A stretch of DNA of 64,000 nt from Halomarina litorea (GTDB lineage: Archaea; Halobacteriota; Halobacteria; Halobacteriales; Haloarculaceae). The stretch is taken from positions 1,178,001-1,242,000 of the forward strand of contig NZ_CP100448.1 in NCBI RefSeq assembly GCF_024227715.1. The letters run 5' to 3'. This document shows positions 32,268-40,940 of the stretch, in pieces; the first letter of the stretch is position 1, and the number at the start of each line of letters is the position of its first letter. Below the pieces are notes generated by a model. It did no database searches. It was not told the DNA's origin and saw nothing but the letters and a program-made list of their open reading frames with translations. A program made the position numbers and the translations under genes.

Positions 32268-33767
32268 TCAGGTCTCCCTGTCCTCGTTCGCCCCGACGGG
32301 CAACCCCCCGATGCCCTCCCGGTACAACTCGGTCACGTCCCAGTCGGGCCGCGACCGGAGCGTCTCGAAGAAGCGGTCGTTGATCACGTCCTCAATGATG
32401 CCGGTGAGTTCCTCGCCGCTCTCGTCGTCGACGCTCCCGAGCAACCCGAGGGAGATCTGCGCGCCCGCCATGTCGGCGTGCCCGCCCGCGTCGCCGATCT
32501 GCGAGAACGCCTCGCGGAGCGTCTCGCCGACGTCGAGGTCCGTCCCGCGGGTCCGCGCGGAGGCGTAGATGGTCCCGTCGCGGTAGCCGTAGACGAGCGT
32601 CGTGGCCACGTCCTCCAGGTCGAGCAGGCGGTCTGCGGCCTGTGCGAGGGCGTCGCGCGACCGGAGCCGACCGACACAGGAAGTCAGCACGCTCCCCCGG
32701 ACCTGCCGGTTGCGGATGGCCCGACCGACCGTCTCGATGGTGTCGACGCTGATGCTCGGTGACTCGACGCGTTCGAGCGTCGCCGTGTCGACGTACGGGA
32801 GGAGGTAGGCGGCGGCCTCGAAGTCCTCGACGGACACCTCGCGGCTGAAGTCCTTGGTGTCCACCCGGATACCGTAGAGGAGGCCCGTCGCCACCGACTG
32901 GGACGGTGTGAGACCGAAGGCGTCGAGGTAGTCCGCGAGCAGGGTGCTCGTCGCCCCCACGTCGCTCCTGAGGTCGACGAACGTCGCCTCGATGGGTTCG
33001 CGCGGCGGGTGGTGGTCGATGACGATGTCGATGGGCGTGTCCTCCGGCAACTGGTCGTTGACGCCGGGGCGGGAGTGGTCGACCAGCGCGAACCCGGCGA
33101 ACCGCGAGAGGTCGTCGTCCGCTTCGAGGTTCGTCAGGTCGTACTCCAGTAAGTTGACCAGCGCGCGGTTCTCCTGGTGGGTGATGTCGCCGTAGTAACA
33201 GGGTTCGGCCTCGCACCCGGCGGCGGCCGCGATGGCGACCAGCGCCGTCGCGCTCGCGATGGCGTCCGGGTCGGGGTTGTCGTGCATCACGACCGCCAGC
33301 GGGCCGTCGAGCCCCCGGAGGACCCGCCGGAGCTGGCGCAGGCGGAGGTTTCCCCGCCCGGCGGTCCCGAGTACCTCGTCGGCGACGAGCGCGATGGGGT
33401 CGACCACGGTGTCGGCCACCGACGCGATGGCCGCGCGCTGGTCGTCCGTTGGGTCCTCCCCTAAGCACACGAGGACTACCGCGTCGGGGAAGGCCTGCTT
33501 CGCGGCGAGGGCCGCCTGGTGGTTCTGGTCGGATTCGCGCCCCGCGACGACGACGCTCTCGACGGACGGGTCGTCGCCCCCGTGCGACCGCGTGATGGCC
33601 GCCGGGTCGGTACAGTCGCCCAGTTGCGCCGGGATGTTCTCCCCGCGGAGGGTTTCGACTCGGTTCTCGTTGTCGGTGATGACCAGCATCTCGCCGGGCA
33701 CCTCCCGTAGCTCGTCGATGAGCGTGTGCCCGAGCGGCCCACAGCCGAGGACGAGCCGAGTCGTCAT
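32268..33767 (-). CDS. TrkA-N (RCK) domain fused to DHH-DHHA1 phosphoesterase
   Basis: Four hundred and ninety-nine residues. Residues 1-140 form a nucleotide-binding Rossmann domain (LVLGCGPLGHTLIDEL; VITDNENRVETLRGENIPAQLGDCTDP), as in K+ channel regulators. Residues 150-350 form the DHH domain with MHDNPDPDAIASATAL, LVDHSRPG and IDHHPP, and about 400-470 the DHHA1 domain with GGHADMAGAQISLG. The DHH-DHHA1 pair resembles NrnA/GdpP-type phosphodiesterases that degrade oligonucleotides or cyclic di-AMP. Fusion to an RCK-like domain suggests a link with potassium or osmotic control. All catalytic Asp/His motifs appear intact. The extreme 3' end (GGTCTCCCTGTCCTCG on the plus strand) has a near copy about 70 bases further downstream, at around 32199-32214. 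Confidence 0.88.
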   Translation of the reverse strand: MTTRLVLGCGPLGHTLIDELREVPGEMLVITDNENRVETLRGENIPAQLGDCTDPAAITRSHGGDDPSVESVVVAGRESDQNHQAALAAKQAFPDAVVLVCLGEDPTDDQRAAIASVADTVVDPIALVADEVLGTAGRGNLRLRQLRRVLRGLDGPLAVVMHDNPDPDAIASATALVAIAAAAGCEAEPCYYGDITHQENRALVNLLEYDLTNLEADDDLSRFAGFALVDHSRPGVNDQLPEDTPIDIVIDHHPPREPIEATFVDLRSDVGATSTLLADYLDAFGLTPSQSVATGLLYGIRVDTKDFSREVSVEDFEAAAYLLPYVDTATLERVESPSISVDTIETVGRAIRNRQVRGSVLTSCVGRLRSRDALAQAADRLLDLEDVATTLVYGYRDGTIYASARTRGTDLDVGETLREAFSQIGDAGGHADMAGAQISLGLLGSVDDESGEELTGIIEDVINDRFFETLRSRPDWDVTELYREGIGGLPVGANEDRET

Positions 33768-33892
33768 ACGTCACCTTTCTGACCCGGACAGCTAAAGCTT
33801 CTCCTCTGTCGGAACCGGCGGCGGCGGTCGGTTCCGGGTGGCCGTCGCCGTCGGCGGAGACTTCGAACCGAAAACGAGCGTACCGGTCGGCG

Positions 33893-35398
33893 TTACGCGC
33901 CGACCATCGTCGCGGCCGCCTCGAACGCCGTGTCCGAAAAGAACCCGAGGGCGGGCAGGAGGAGCACCGTCACGACGGCCGCGGCGACGATGGCCGCGTA
34001 CAGGCCCGTCGGGTAGCCGTCGATGGCGAACTCGCCCGCGGCCTCCTCGAACCAGAGTGCCTTGACGATGCGCGAGTAGTAGAACAGCGACAGCGCGCTG
34101 TTGACGATGAGCGCGGCGGCGAGGATGAGCGTCCCCACCGTCGCCCCGCTGACCGCACCGAGCAACAGGAAGTACTTCGAGAGGAAGCCCGCCCCGATGG
34201 GCAGGCCGGCCAGGTTGAACAGGAACACCGTCATCGCCACGCTGGCGACCGGTGCCTTCGACCCGAGACCGTTGTAGTCCTCGAAGGTGCGCCCGACGCC
34301 CCAGTACTCCGCTAGCGCGATGAACAGGAACGCGCCGGTGTTCATGAAGCCGTAGACGACGAGATGAATCATCCCGGCACCGAGCACGAGCGCCGTGTCC
34401 GCGTTCCCGGTGAGCGCCGCCAGTGCGATGAGCACGTAGCCCGCGTGCCCGATAGAGGAGTACGCGAGCATCCGCTTGACGTTCTCCTGGGTCGCCGCCG
34501 CGAAGTTCCCGAGCGTCATCGTGACGAGCGCGAGAATCTGGAAGGTGAGCACCCAGTCGACGCCGCCGAGCGCCCCCTGGGGGAACGCGACGGTGAACGC
34601 CCGGAAGGCGATGACGAACCCGGCGGCCTTACTCGCAGAGGAGAGAAACGCCGAGATCGGCGCGGGCGCGCCCTCGTAGGCCTCCGGCGCCCAGAAGTGG
34701 AACGGGACGCTCGCGGTCTTGTAGGCGAATCCGCCGATGATCATCAGCACGCCGATGCCGAGGACGCCGACGAGCCCCTCGTCAACGCCACCCTGCAGCG
34801 CCTCCGCGATGGCGGGCAGCGAGAGGTGGCCCGTGACCCCGTACACCAGCGAGATGCCGTAGACGAACACCGCCGACGACAGCGCGCCGATGAGGAAGTA
34901 CTTCAGTCCCGCCTCGACGCTCCCGCGGTTCCCCTTGAGGAACGCGACGAGCGCGTACGACGGGAGCGAGGCGAGTTCGAGGCTCACGAAGATGGTCGCG
35001 AGCGAGTTCGCCGCCGCCATCAGCGACATCCCCGTCGCCGCCAGCAGGACGAGGCTGTAGTACTCGGCCTTGTAGCGCTGGCCGGCGAGGTAGTCGTACG
35101 AGGCGAGACAGACCAGCGCCGTCACGCTCGTGAAGATGAGCGTGAAGAACAGGCTCATCCCGTCGACGACCAGCTGGCCGCCGAACAGGTCGACGGCCTG
35201 TCCCGCGTTGGTCACGAGGACGACGCCCGTCGCGACCAGCGCGACGAGCGCTCCACCGACGGAGAGGCCGGCGAGGAGCGTCGGGCGCGACGAGTCGGGG
35301 TCGATACTGTCGACGACCAGGACGAGCAGCGCCGCCACGCCGAGGACGATGGTCGGCGCGAGCGCGAGCGTCCCGCTGACTTGGAGTGACTGGAACAT
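33893..35398 (-). CDS. nuoN: NADH-quinone oxidoreductase-like subunit N
   Basis: Antiporter-like membrane subunit of complex I, 501 residues and about 14 helices, last gene of the nuo operon. Typical segments are ELASLPSYALVAFLKGN (with the conserved Glu), KYFLIGALSSAVFVYGISLVYG, GFAYKTASVPFHFWAPEAYEGAPAP and NVKRMLAYSSIGHAGYVLIAL. Lys and Glu residues of the proton path are present. Its ATG directly abuts the nuoM stop. Confidence 0.95.
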   Translation of the reverse strand: MFQSLQVSGTLALAPTIVLGVAALLVLVVDSIDPDSSRPTLLAGLSVGGALVALVATGVVLVTNAGQAVDLFGGQLVVDGMSLFFTLIFTSVTALVCLASYDYLAGQRYKAEYYSLVLLAATGMSLMAAANSLATIFVSLELASLPSYALVAFLKGNRGSVEAGLKYFLIGALSSAVFVYGISLVYGVTGHLSLPAIAEALQGGVDEGLVGVLGIGVLMIIGGFAYKTASVPFHFWAPEAYEGAPAPISAFLSSASKAAGFVIAFRAFTVAFPQGALGGVDWVLTFQILALVTMTLGNFAAATQENVKRMLAYSSIGHAGYVLIALAALTGNADTALVLGAGMIHLVVYGFMNTGAFLFIALAEYWGVGRTFEDYNGLGSKAPVASVAMTVFLFNLAGLPIGAGFLSKYFLLLGAVSGATVGTLILAAALIVNSALSLFYYSRIVKALWFEEAAGEFAIDGYPTGLYAAIVAAAVVTVLLLPALGFFSDTAFEAAATMVGA

Positions 35399-36973
35399 CT
35401 AGCGAACACCTCCGAGGACCGAGGCGAGGGAGTCGAGTCCGGCCTGTTCACCCTCGACCAGCTGGACGATGGGGTCCGAGGCGTCCCGGATCATCGCGAA
35501 GAAGATGTCCGGGGCGGTGCCCAGCGCGATGATGAACAGGACGAGCACGAACAGCGGCACGAGGTCGTGGACCGCCGCGCGCTCGACCGGGTAGTCAGTC
35601 GCCGAGAAGAAGTCGCCGAACAGCGTGCGCTGCATGGCGAAGAGCAGGTAGCCGGCGACGACGACGATGCCGAACATCGCGACGGCCGTGAAGATGGGCG
35701 CACCCTCCAGCACCGTCGAGGCGAACGCGCCCTTGAAGATGAAGAACTCGCCCGCGAAGCCGGCCATCAGCGGCAGGCCCATGTAGGCGAACGACCCGGC
35801 GACGAACGCCCCCACGGTGTAGGGCATCCGGTCGGCGAGGCCGGACATGTCGCCGACCATCCGCGTGTGCGTCGTGTTGTAGATGACGCCGACACAGAGG
35901 AACATCAGGCCGGAGATGAGGCCGTGGGCGACCATCTGGAACGTCGCGCCGCCGACGCCGTACAGCGTGTAGGCGACGAGTCCGAGGATGACGTAGCCCA
36001 TCGACGAGACGGAGGAGTACGCGACGATGCGCTTCAGGTCCTGCTGTGCGAGCGCGAGCAGGGAGCCGTAGATGACGCTCACGACCCCGAGCGCCGCGAT
36101 GAACGGCGCGAGGTCGGCCGCGACGTTCGGCAGCATCGTGAAGTTGAATCGGAGCAGCGCGTACGTCCCCATCTTCAGCATGACGCCCGCCAGCATGACC
36201 GACGCCGGCGTGGGCGCCTCGACGTGGGCGTCCGGCAGCCACGTGTGCAGCGGCGCGACGGGCACCTTCACCGCGAACCCGAAGAACATCAGGACGAACG
36301 CGACCAGCGCGAGGGTGTCGGGGGCGAGGCCCGCGAGCGACCCGAGCTGGCCGTCGTTGAGTGCCTGTGCGATCTCGGGCAGCCCGAGACTGGAGATGGA
36401 GTCGCCGAGACCGAAGACGAGGGCGAAAAAGCCCACGAACATGATCAGCGAGGCGACGTTCGTGTAGACGAAGAACTTGATGGCGGCGTACTTCCGGCGG
36501 GGGCCGCCCCAGACGCCGACGAGGAAGTACATCGGGATGAGGACGGCCTCCCAGAAGACGAACCAGACGAAGAAGTCGAGCGCCGCGAAGACGCCGATGA
36601 GGCTCGCCTCCATGAACAGCATCAGGCCGTAGAACTGGCTCTCGCGCGCGTCGATGGGTGTCCACGCGCTCAGGATGGCGAGCGTCGTGAGCACCGTCGA
36701 GAGCACGACCAGCGGCATCGAGATGCCGTCGAGGCCGGTGTGGTACATCAGCTGATAGCCGCCGACCGTGAGCCACTCGACGGTGGTCTCGAACGCCAGC
36801 GTCCCACCGAGCAGGGCGTTGCCCTGCCCGTCGAAGGTGGCGTACATGTAGAGGCTCCCGAGGACCGGGAGCAGGCTGATGGCCGCCGCGAGCTTCCCGG
36901 CGACGCGGTCGGGCGCGAGAAAGACGATTCCCGCCCCGAGCAGACAGAGCGCGATGAGGACCTCGACGAGCAT
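35399..36973 (-). CDS. nuoM: NADH-quinone oxidoreductase-like subunit M
   Basis: Five hundred and twenty-four residues, antiporter-like. Diagnostic segments are FFVWFVFWEAVLIPMYFLVGVWGG (key Glu), KFFVYTNVASLIMFVGFFAL, FAVKVPVAPLHTWLPDAHVEAPTP and LKRIVAYSSVSSMGYVILGL. ATG at 36973 overlaps the TAA of nuoL by one base; an in-frame GTG four codons upstream is less likely. Confidence 0.95.
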   Translation of the reverse strand: MLVEVLIALCLLGAGIVFLAPDRVAGKLAAAISLLPVLGSLYMYATFDGQGNALLGGTLAFETTVEWLTVGGYQLMYHTGLDGISMPLVVLSTVLTTLAILSAWTPIDARESQFYGLMLFMEASLIGVFAALDFFVWFVFWEAVLIPMYFLVGVWGGPRRKYAAIKFFVYTNVASLIMFVGFFALVFGLGDSISSLGLPEIAQALNDGQLGSLAGLAPDTLALVAFVLMFFGFAVKVPVAPLHTWLPDAHVEAPTPASVMLAGVMLKMGTYALLRFNFTMLPNVAADLAPFIAALGVVSVIYGSLLALAQQDLKRIVAYSSVSSMGYVILGLVAYTLYGVGGATFQMVAHGLISGLMFLCVGVIYNTTHTRMVGDMSGLADRMPYTVGAFVAGSFAYMGLPLMAGFAGEFFIFKGAFASTVLEGAPIFTAVAMFGIVVVAGYLLFAMQRTLFGDFFSATDYPVERAAVHDLVPLFVLVLFIIALGTAPDIFFAMIRDASDPIVQLVEGEQAGLDSLASVLGGVR

Positions 36974-39009
36974 TAGACGAACCACCCCCCGAGGACGCCG
37001 ACGACGACGAGCAGGGTCACGAGGCCCAGCGTCAGCAGCGCCGCGTAGTTAGACACGATACCCGTCTGGATGCGGCGAACGCGACTCCCCGAGAAGAGGG
37101 AGACGGAGGAGATGCCGTTGACGACGCCGTCGACGACGCCCTGGTCGAACTTGTCCGCGCCGCGGGCGACGTTGGCCGTCAGGCCCTCCGCGAGCCACAC
37201 CTGATACTCGTCCTGGTAGTAGTTGTTGAACAGCACTGTCTTTGCCGAACCGAGTTTGTCCGTGTGCTCCTCGGGCGACGGGCCACTGTAGAGCACCCAC
37301 GCGAGGCCCGCGCCCGCGAGAGCGAGGCCGAGCGACACCGCGGCGGAGGCGAGCATCGTCCCGACCTCGCCGAAGAGGTACACCGCCTCGTAGCCGGCGG
37401 ACTCCTCGAGGAGCACCTCGTAGTGGTGCAGCCCCGTGAACAGCTCCTCGGGCGTGCCGAGAAGCCACGTGTGCAGGAAGTCGATGTGCGCGCCGGTGAG
37501 CTTGGCGACCGGGACCATGTTGATGAACCCGATCGTGGCCGCCAGCACACCGAGCACCGCGAGCGGCCCCTTGACGTTCCAGCCGACGCCGTGGGGGTCG
37601 CGCGCCGTCTCCGTCCGGGGTTCGCCGTGGAAGGTCAGGAGGACCATCCGGAAGGTGTAGAACCCGGTGAGGAAGACGGCGAGCAGACCCATCGCCCACG
37701 CGCCGAGCAGGAGCGGCGAGCCGAGGCCGTGGACGAGCGCCTCGAACAGCACCTCGTCTTTCGACCAGAAGCCGGCGAAGGGGACGATACCCGCGAGCGC
37801 CAGCGACCCGGAGAGGAACGCGTAGTAGGTGACGGGCATCCGCTCTTTCAGCCCGCCCATGTCCCACATGTCCTCGTTGTGGTGCATGGCGATGATGACC
37901 GACCCTGCGCCGAGGAACAACAGCGCCTTGAAGATGGCGTGGGTGGTCAGGTGGAAGACCGCCGCGACGTACCCACCGGTCCCCAGCGCGAGCATGATGT
38001 AGCCGTACTGTGAGATGGTGGAGTACGCGAGGACCTGCTTGATCTCGCGCTTGACGACGGCCATCGTCGCCGCGAACAGGGCGGTGAAGCCGCCCACGAA
38101 CGCGATGACGGCGAGTACGGTCGGCAAGAGCGCGTAGAAGCCGTACATCCGGGCGACGAGGTAGACGCCCGCCGCGACCATCGTCGCCGCGTGGATGAGC
38201 GCCGACACGGGGGTCGGACCCTCCATCGCGTCGGGGAGCCACGTGTGGAAGGGGAACTGCGCCGACTTGCCCATCACGCCGCCGAGGACGAGCAGTCCGA
38301 TGACGCTGAACCACGCCTGCGGGTCCAGTCCGAAGAACGTTCGAATCTCGCCCTCGCCCGCGAGCGCCTGTTCGGCGAGGTGCGGGAAGCTCTCGGGACC
38401 GGCGAACGCCGCCGTCCCGAAGGTCCCGAAGACGGCGACGACGCCGACGAGGAAGAAGTAGTCCCCGAAGCGGGTGACGAGGAACGCCTTCTTCGCCGCG
38501 CTCGGCGGGCCGGCCTCGCGGAACCAGAAGCCGATGAGGAGGTACGAACAGAGGCCGACGAGTTCGAAGAACATGAACGCCATCAGCAGGTTCGAACTCA
38601 TGACGAACCCGAGCATGCTCGCCGTGAACAGGCCGAGTTCGGCGTAGTAGCGGGGCAGACCCGTCTCGCCCTCGTCGTTCATGTAGCCGAGCGAGAAGAC
38701 GTGGACGAGGACCGCGATGAGCGAGACGATGACGAGCATCAGCGCGCTCAACTGGTCGAGCAGGAGGCCGAACTGGAGGCCGACGGGGTCCTCCGCGGCC
38801 ACCCACTGGTAGATGACCTCGTTGTAGGTCTCACCGGTGTAGACGGTGAACAGGACCCACAGCGAGAGCAGGAGCGACCCGAGCGTGGCGGTGATGCCCG
38901 CGAGGGCACCGCGCTTCGGGAGGTACTTCCCCGCGAAGAGCGCCACGACGAACGAGGCGAACGGGAGCAGTGCGATAGCCGGTGCGAATGCGAATGCGCC
39001 TTCTGCCAT
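36973..39009 (-). CDS. nuoL: NADH-quinone oxidoreductase-like subunit L
   Basis: Largest antiporter-like subunit, 678 residues. Conserved segments include LMAFMFFELVGLCSYLLIGFW (key Glu), KKAFLVTRFGDYFFLVGV, GKSAQFPFHTWLPDAMEGPTPVSALIHAATMV and IKQVLAYSTISQYGYIMLALG. The C-terminal region with the lateral helix (about 560-678) carries EHTDKLGSAKTVLFNNYYQDEYQVWL. Start at 39009 (MAEGAFAF) sits two bases from the nuoK stop. Confidence 0.95.
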   Translation of the reverse strand: MAEGAFAFAPAIALLPFASFVVALFAGKYLPKRGALAGITATLGSLLLSLWVLFTVYTGETYNEVIYQWVAAEDPVGLQFGLLLDQLSALMLVIVSLIAVLVHVFSLGYMNDEGETGLPRYYAELGLFTASMLGFVMSSNLLMAFMFFELVGLCSYLLIGFWFREAGPPSAAKKAFLVTRFGDYFFLVGVVAVFGTFGTAAFAGPESFPHLAEQALAGEGEIRTFFGLDPQAWFSVIGLLVLGGVMGKSAQFPFHTWLPDAMEGPTPVSALIHAATMVAAGVYLVARMYGFYALLPTVLAVIAFVGGFTALFAATMAVVKREIKQVLAYSTISQYGYIMLALGTGGYVAAVFHLTTHAIFKALLFLGAGSVIIAMHHNEDMWDMGGLKERMPVTYYAFLSGSLALAGIVPFAGFWSKDEVLFEALVHGLGSPLLLGAWAMGLLAVFLTGFYTFRMVLLTFHGEPRTETARDPHGVGWNVKGPLAVLGVLAATIGFINMVPVAKLTGAHIDFLHTWLLGTPEELFTGLHHYEVLLEESAGYEAVYLFGEVGTMLASAAVSLGLALAGAGLAWVLYSGPSPEEHTDKLGSAKTVLFNNYYQDEYQVWLAEGLTANVARGADKFDQGVVDGVVNGISSVSLFSGSRVRRIQTGIVSNYAALLTLGLVTLLVVVGVLGGWFV

Positions 39010-39011
39010 AG

Positions 39012-39314
39012 TTACCACCTCATCGTCGTCGCGTCAGTCACGTCCACGTCCTTGAAGTTGCGGTACAGCACGAGGATGATGCCGATACCCACCGCGACCT
39101 CGGCGGCCGCCAGCGCCATCGTGAACAGGCTGAACACCTGTCCCGTCAGGTTGCCGGTCTGGTAGGAGAACGCGACGAAGTTGACGTTCGCCGCGTTCAG
39201 CATCAGCTCGACGCTCATCAGGAAGAACAGGGCGTTGCGGCGCGTCAACACGCCGAACAGCCCGATGCAGAACACCGCCGCCGAGAGCAGCAGGTAGTAC
39301 TGGACGGGGACCAT
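39012..39314 (-). CDS. nuoK: NADH-quinone oxidoreductase-like subunit K
   Basis: One hundred residues and three helices. It contains YYLLLSAAVFCIGLFGVLTRRNALFFLMSVELMLNAANVNFVAF with the conserved Glu in helix 2 and AAAEVAVGIGIILVLYRN with the second Glu in helix 3. Its ATG overlaps the nuoJ2 TGA by one base. Confidence 0.95.
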   Translation of the reverse strand: MVPVQYYLLLSAAVFCIGLFGVLTRRNALFFLMSVELMLNAANVNFVAFSYQTGNLTGQVFSLFTMALAAAEVAVGIGIILVLYRNFKDVDVTDATTMRW

Positions 39315-39706
39315 CAGTGCTCGTCCTCCGTCTCCGCTTCGTCCTCGCTGCGCCCCAGCACGCGACCGCCGTCGGTCGCGACGCGCCGTTTGACGCGCTG
39401 GCTGAGCTGTCGGAACGGGCTATCCTCGTCGCGCGTCCCGAGCATCACGGCCGCTACCAGCGCGGCGACGAGCACGAGGTCGATGATCTCGAAGACCACG
39501 AGGAACGGTTCGGACTCGTGGGACGCCTGCCCGACGAGGTCGAACATCGCGTAGCCGATGGACGCGGTGATCGAGCCCTCGCCGAACCCGGCAGGTTGGC
39601 CCCACTGGGAGGTGACGAAGACGAGCGCCATCACGACGAACAGTGCGACGGCCGCCAGCCCGGGGAGGAAGCTCCCTTCGGTCTTGAGTCGCGGGCGGGA
39701 GGTCAT
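39314..39706 (-). CDS. nuoJ2: NADH-quinone oxidoreductase-like subunit J, C-terminal part
   Basis: One hundred and thirty residues with two helices (about 13-33 and 68-88) corresponding to the C-terminal half of bacterial NuoJ. It has a typical basic then acidic tail ending EDEAETEDEH. In haloarchaea NuoJ is split into two genes, as here. Overlaps both neighbours by one base. Confidence 0.88.
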   Translation of the reverse strand: MTSRPRLKTEGSFLPGLAAVALFVVMALVFVTSQWGQPAGFGEGSITASIGYAMFDLVGQASHESEPFLVVFEIIDLVLVAALVAAVMLGTRDEDSPFRQLSQRVKRRVATDGGRVLGRSEDEAETEDEH

Positions 39707-39981
39707 CAGGTCATTACCTCCTTGTCGACGTCCGCGTCGGGGTTGCGGACCAGCATCACGGCGAACGTGATGAGGATGAGAACCCCGCCGACGTAGACGA
39801 GGACTTGCATCGTCGCCAGGAACTCAGCCTGCAGCATGACGTAGTGCACGGCCACGGAGAGCAACGCGACGCCGAGTAAGAGCGCCGCGTGCCACGTGTC
39901 GCGCACCAGCACCACCCCGAGGCTGCTCCCCACCGTGATGATGGCGAACAGGGCGAACGCTAGTGTTTCTGCGACTGCCAT
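39706..39981 (-). CDS. nuoJ1: NADH-quinone oxidoreductase-like subunit J, N-terminal part
   Basis: Ninety-one residues with three helices: MAVAETLAFALFAIITVGSSLGVVLVRDTWHAALLLGVALLSVAVHYVML, then AEFLATMQVLVYVGGVLILITFAVMLV, which is the most conserved part of NuoJ. A GGAGAG motif lies about 9-14 bases before the ATG. It is the first gene after the 448-base break in the operon. Confidence 0.92.
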   Translation of the reverse strand: MAVAETLAFALFAIITVGSSLGVVLVRDTWHAALLLGVALLSVAVHYVMLQAEFLATMQVLVYVGGVLILITFAVMLVRNPDADVDKEVMT

Positions 39982-40429
39982 TGGTGGCTCTCCTTTCGCG
40001 GCGGGTTTCAACGTTTCGAGAACCGTCCGCGAGCGCGCGTGCGTGAGTGGGATTTCCGCCGCGGCTCGACGCGCCACCCCGGTCCGAGCGGCGAATAGTA
40101 CCAGTTCGTATCGCCTGTCGTGAACGAACGACCCCGGTTCGGGGGTTGGTGGGCGGGGCTGATGCTCGGGCGCGCCTCGTCGAGAGTCGACGATGACGCT
40201 ACCGCCCACGGTTGCACGGTGCCGAGGAGGGTCCCTCACCCACCGTTACTCACTCGGGGGCTGGCCGTCTCCTCATCAGGTCCGTAGAACACACAGCGTC
40301 CGCACGAACGAGCGAAGCGAGTGAGTGCGGTTCCCCGTGAGTCGCGCCACGCGTGACTCACGGCAGCTTTTAGCGTAGCTTTTTGCGCCGAGTGGTGCGC
40401 CGAAGGCGCACCCGGGGTGGAAAAAGGTA
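39982..40429. other. Non-coding break inside the nuo operon with inverted repeats
   Basis: No convincing gene on either strand. The plus-strand sequence CCGTGAGTCGCGC (40335-40347) pairs with GCGTGACTCACGG (40351-40363; one G-U pair) across a CAC loop and is followed by T-rich sequence. A second hairpin pairs GGTGCGCC (40394-40401) with GGCGCACC (40405-40412). CGCACGAACGAGCGAAGCGA at 40301-40320 belongs to the recurring GCTTCGCTC motif family. A possible minus-strand promoter element GTACTATTCG near 40093-40102 could start a nuoJ1-N transcript, so the operon may be read as two units. Confidence 0.5.
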
Positions 40430-40891
40430 CTACTGGTAGTCCACTTCGCCCTCGCCCTCGCCGATCCACGAACCCCGGTCGGGTTCGCGCGACGCGAGCG
40501 GGTCGATGTCCTTGTACCACGGGACGTTCTTCAACTGCTCTTTGTTGTAGGCGAACTCGTCTTTCGTGTCCGCCGTGAACTCGAAGTTCTGGGTGAGCAG
40601 GATGGCGTCGACGGGGCAGACTTCCTCGCACAGTCGGCAGTAGATACACTGGCCGACGTGGAGGTTGTACTGCTCGCCGTTCCGCTGGTCGTCCGTGACG
40701 ATCTGTATCGTGTCGTTCGGGCAGACGTTCTCACACTGGCGGCACCAGATACAGCGCTCCTGGCTGAACTTGTGGATACCGCGGAACCGAGGGCTGACCT
40801 CGGGTGCGGCGTCCGGGTACTCGACGGTGAACGTCGAGCCGTCCAGGGCGTGTTTCATGGTGGTCGCCATGCCCTTGAGGATTCCAATCAT
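40430..40891 (-). CDS. nuoI: NADH-quinone oxidoreductase-like subunit I, 8Fe ferredoxin type
   Basis: One hundred and fifty-three residues. Two [4Fe-4S] motifs, CIWCRQCENVCP (about residues 47-58) and CIYCRLCEEVCP (about 82-93), carry electrons towards the terminal N2 cluster. The N-terminal amphipathic region MIGILKGMATTMKHALDG would associate with the membrane. Forty-nine bases separate it from nuoH. Confidence 0.95.
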   Translation of the reverse strand: MIGILKGMATTMKHALDGSTFTVEYPDAAPEVSPRFRGIHKFSQERCIWCRQCENVCPNDTIQIVTDDQRNGEQYNLHVGQCIYCRLCEEVCPVDAILLTQNFEFTADTKDEFAYNKEQLKNVPWYKDIDPLASREPDRGSWIGEGEGEVDYQ

Positions 40892-40940
40892 TGTTGTGGT
40901 CTGATGGGGGTGTAACGCCGGGCGGTCCCGGCGGCCGGGT

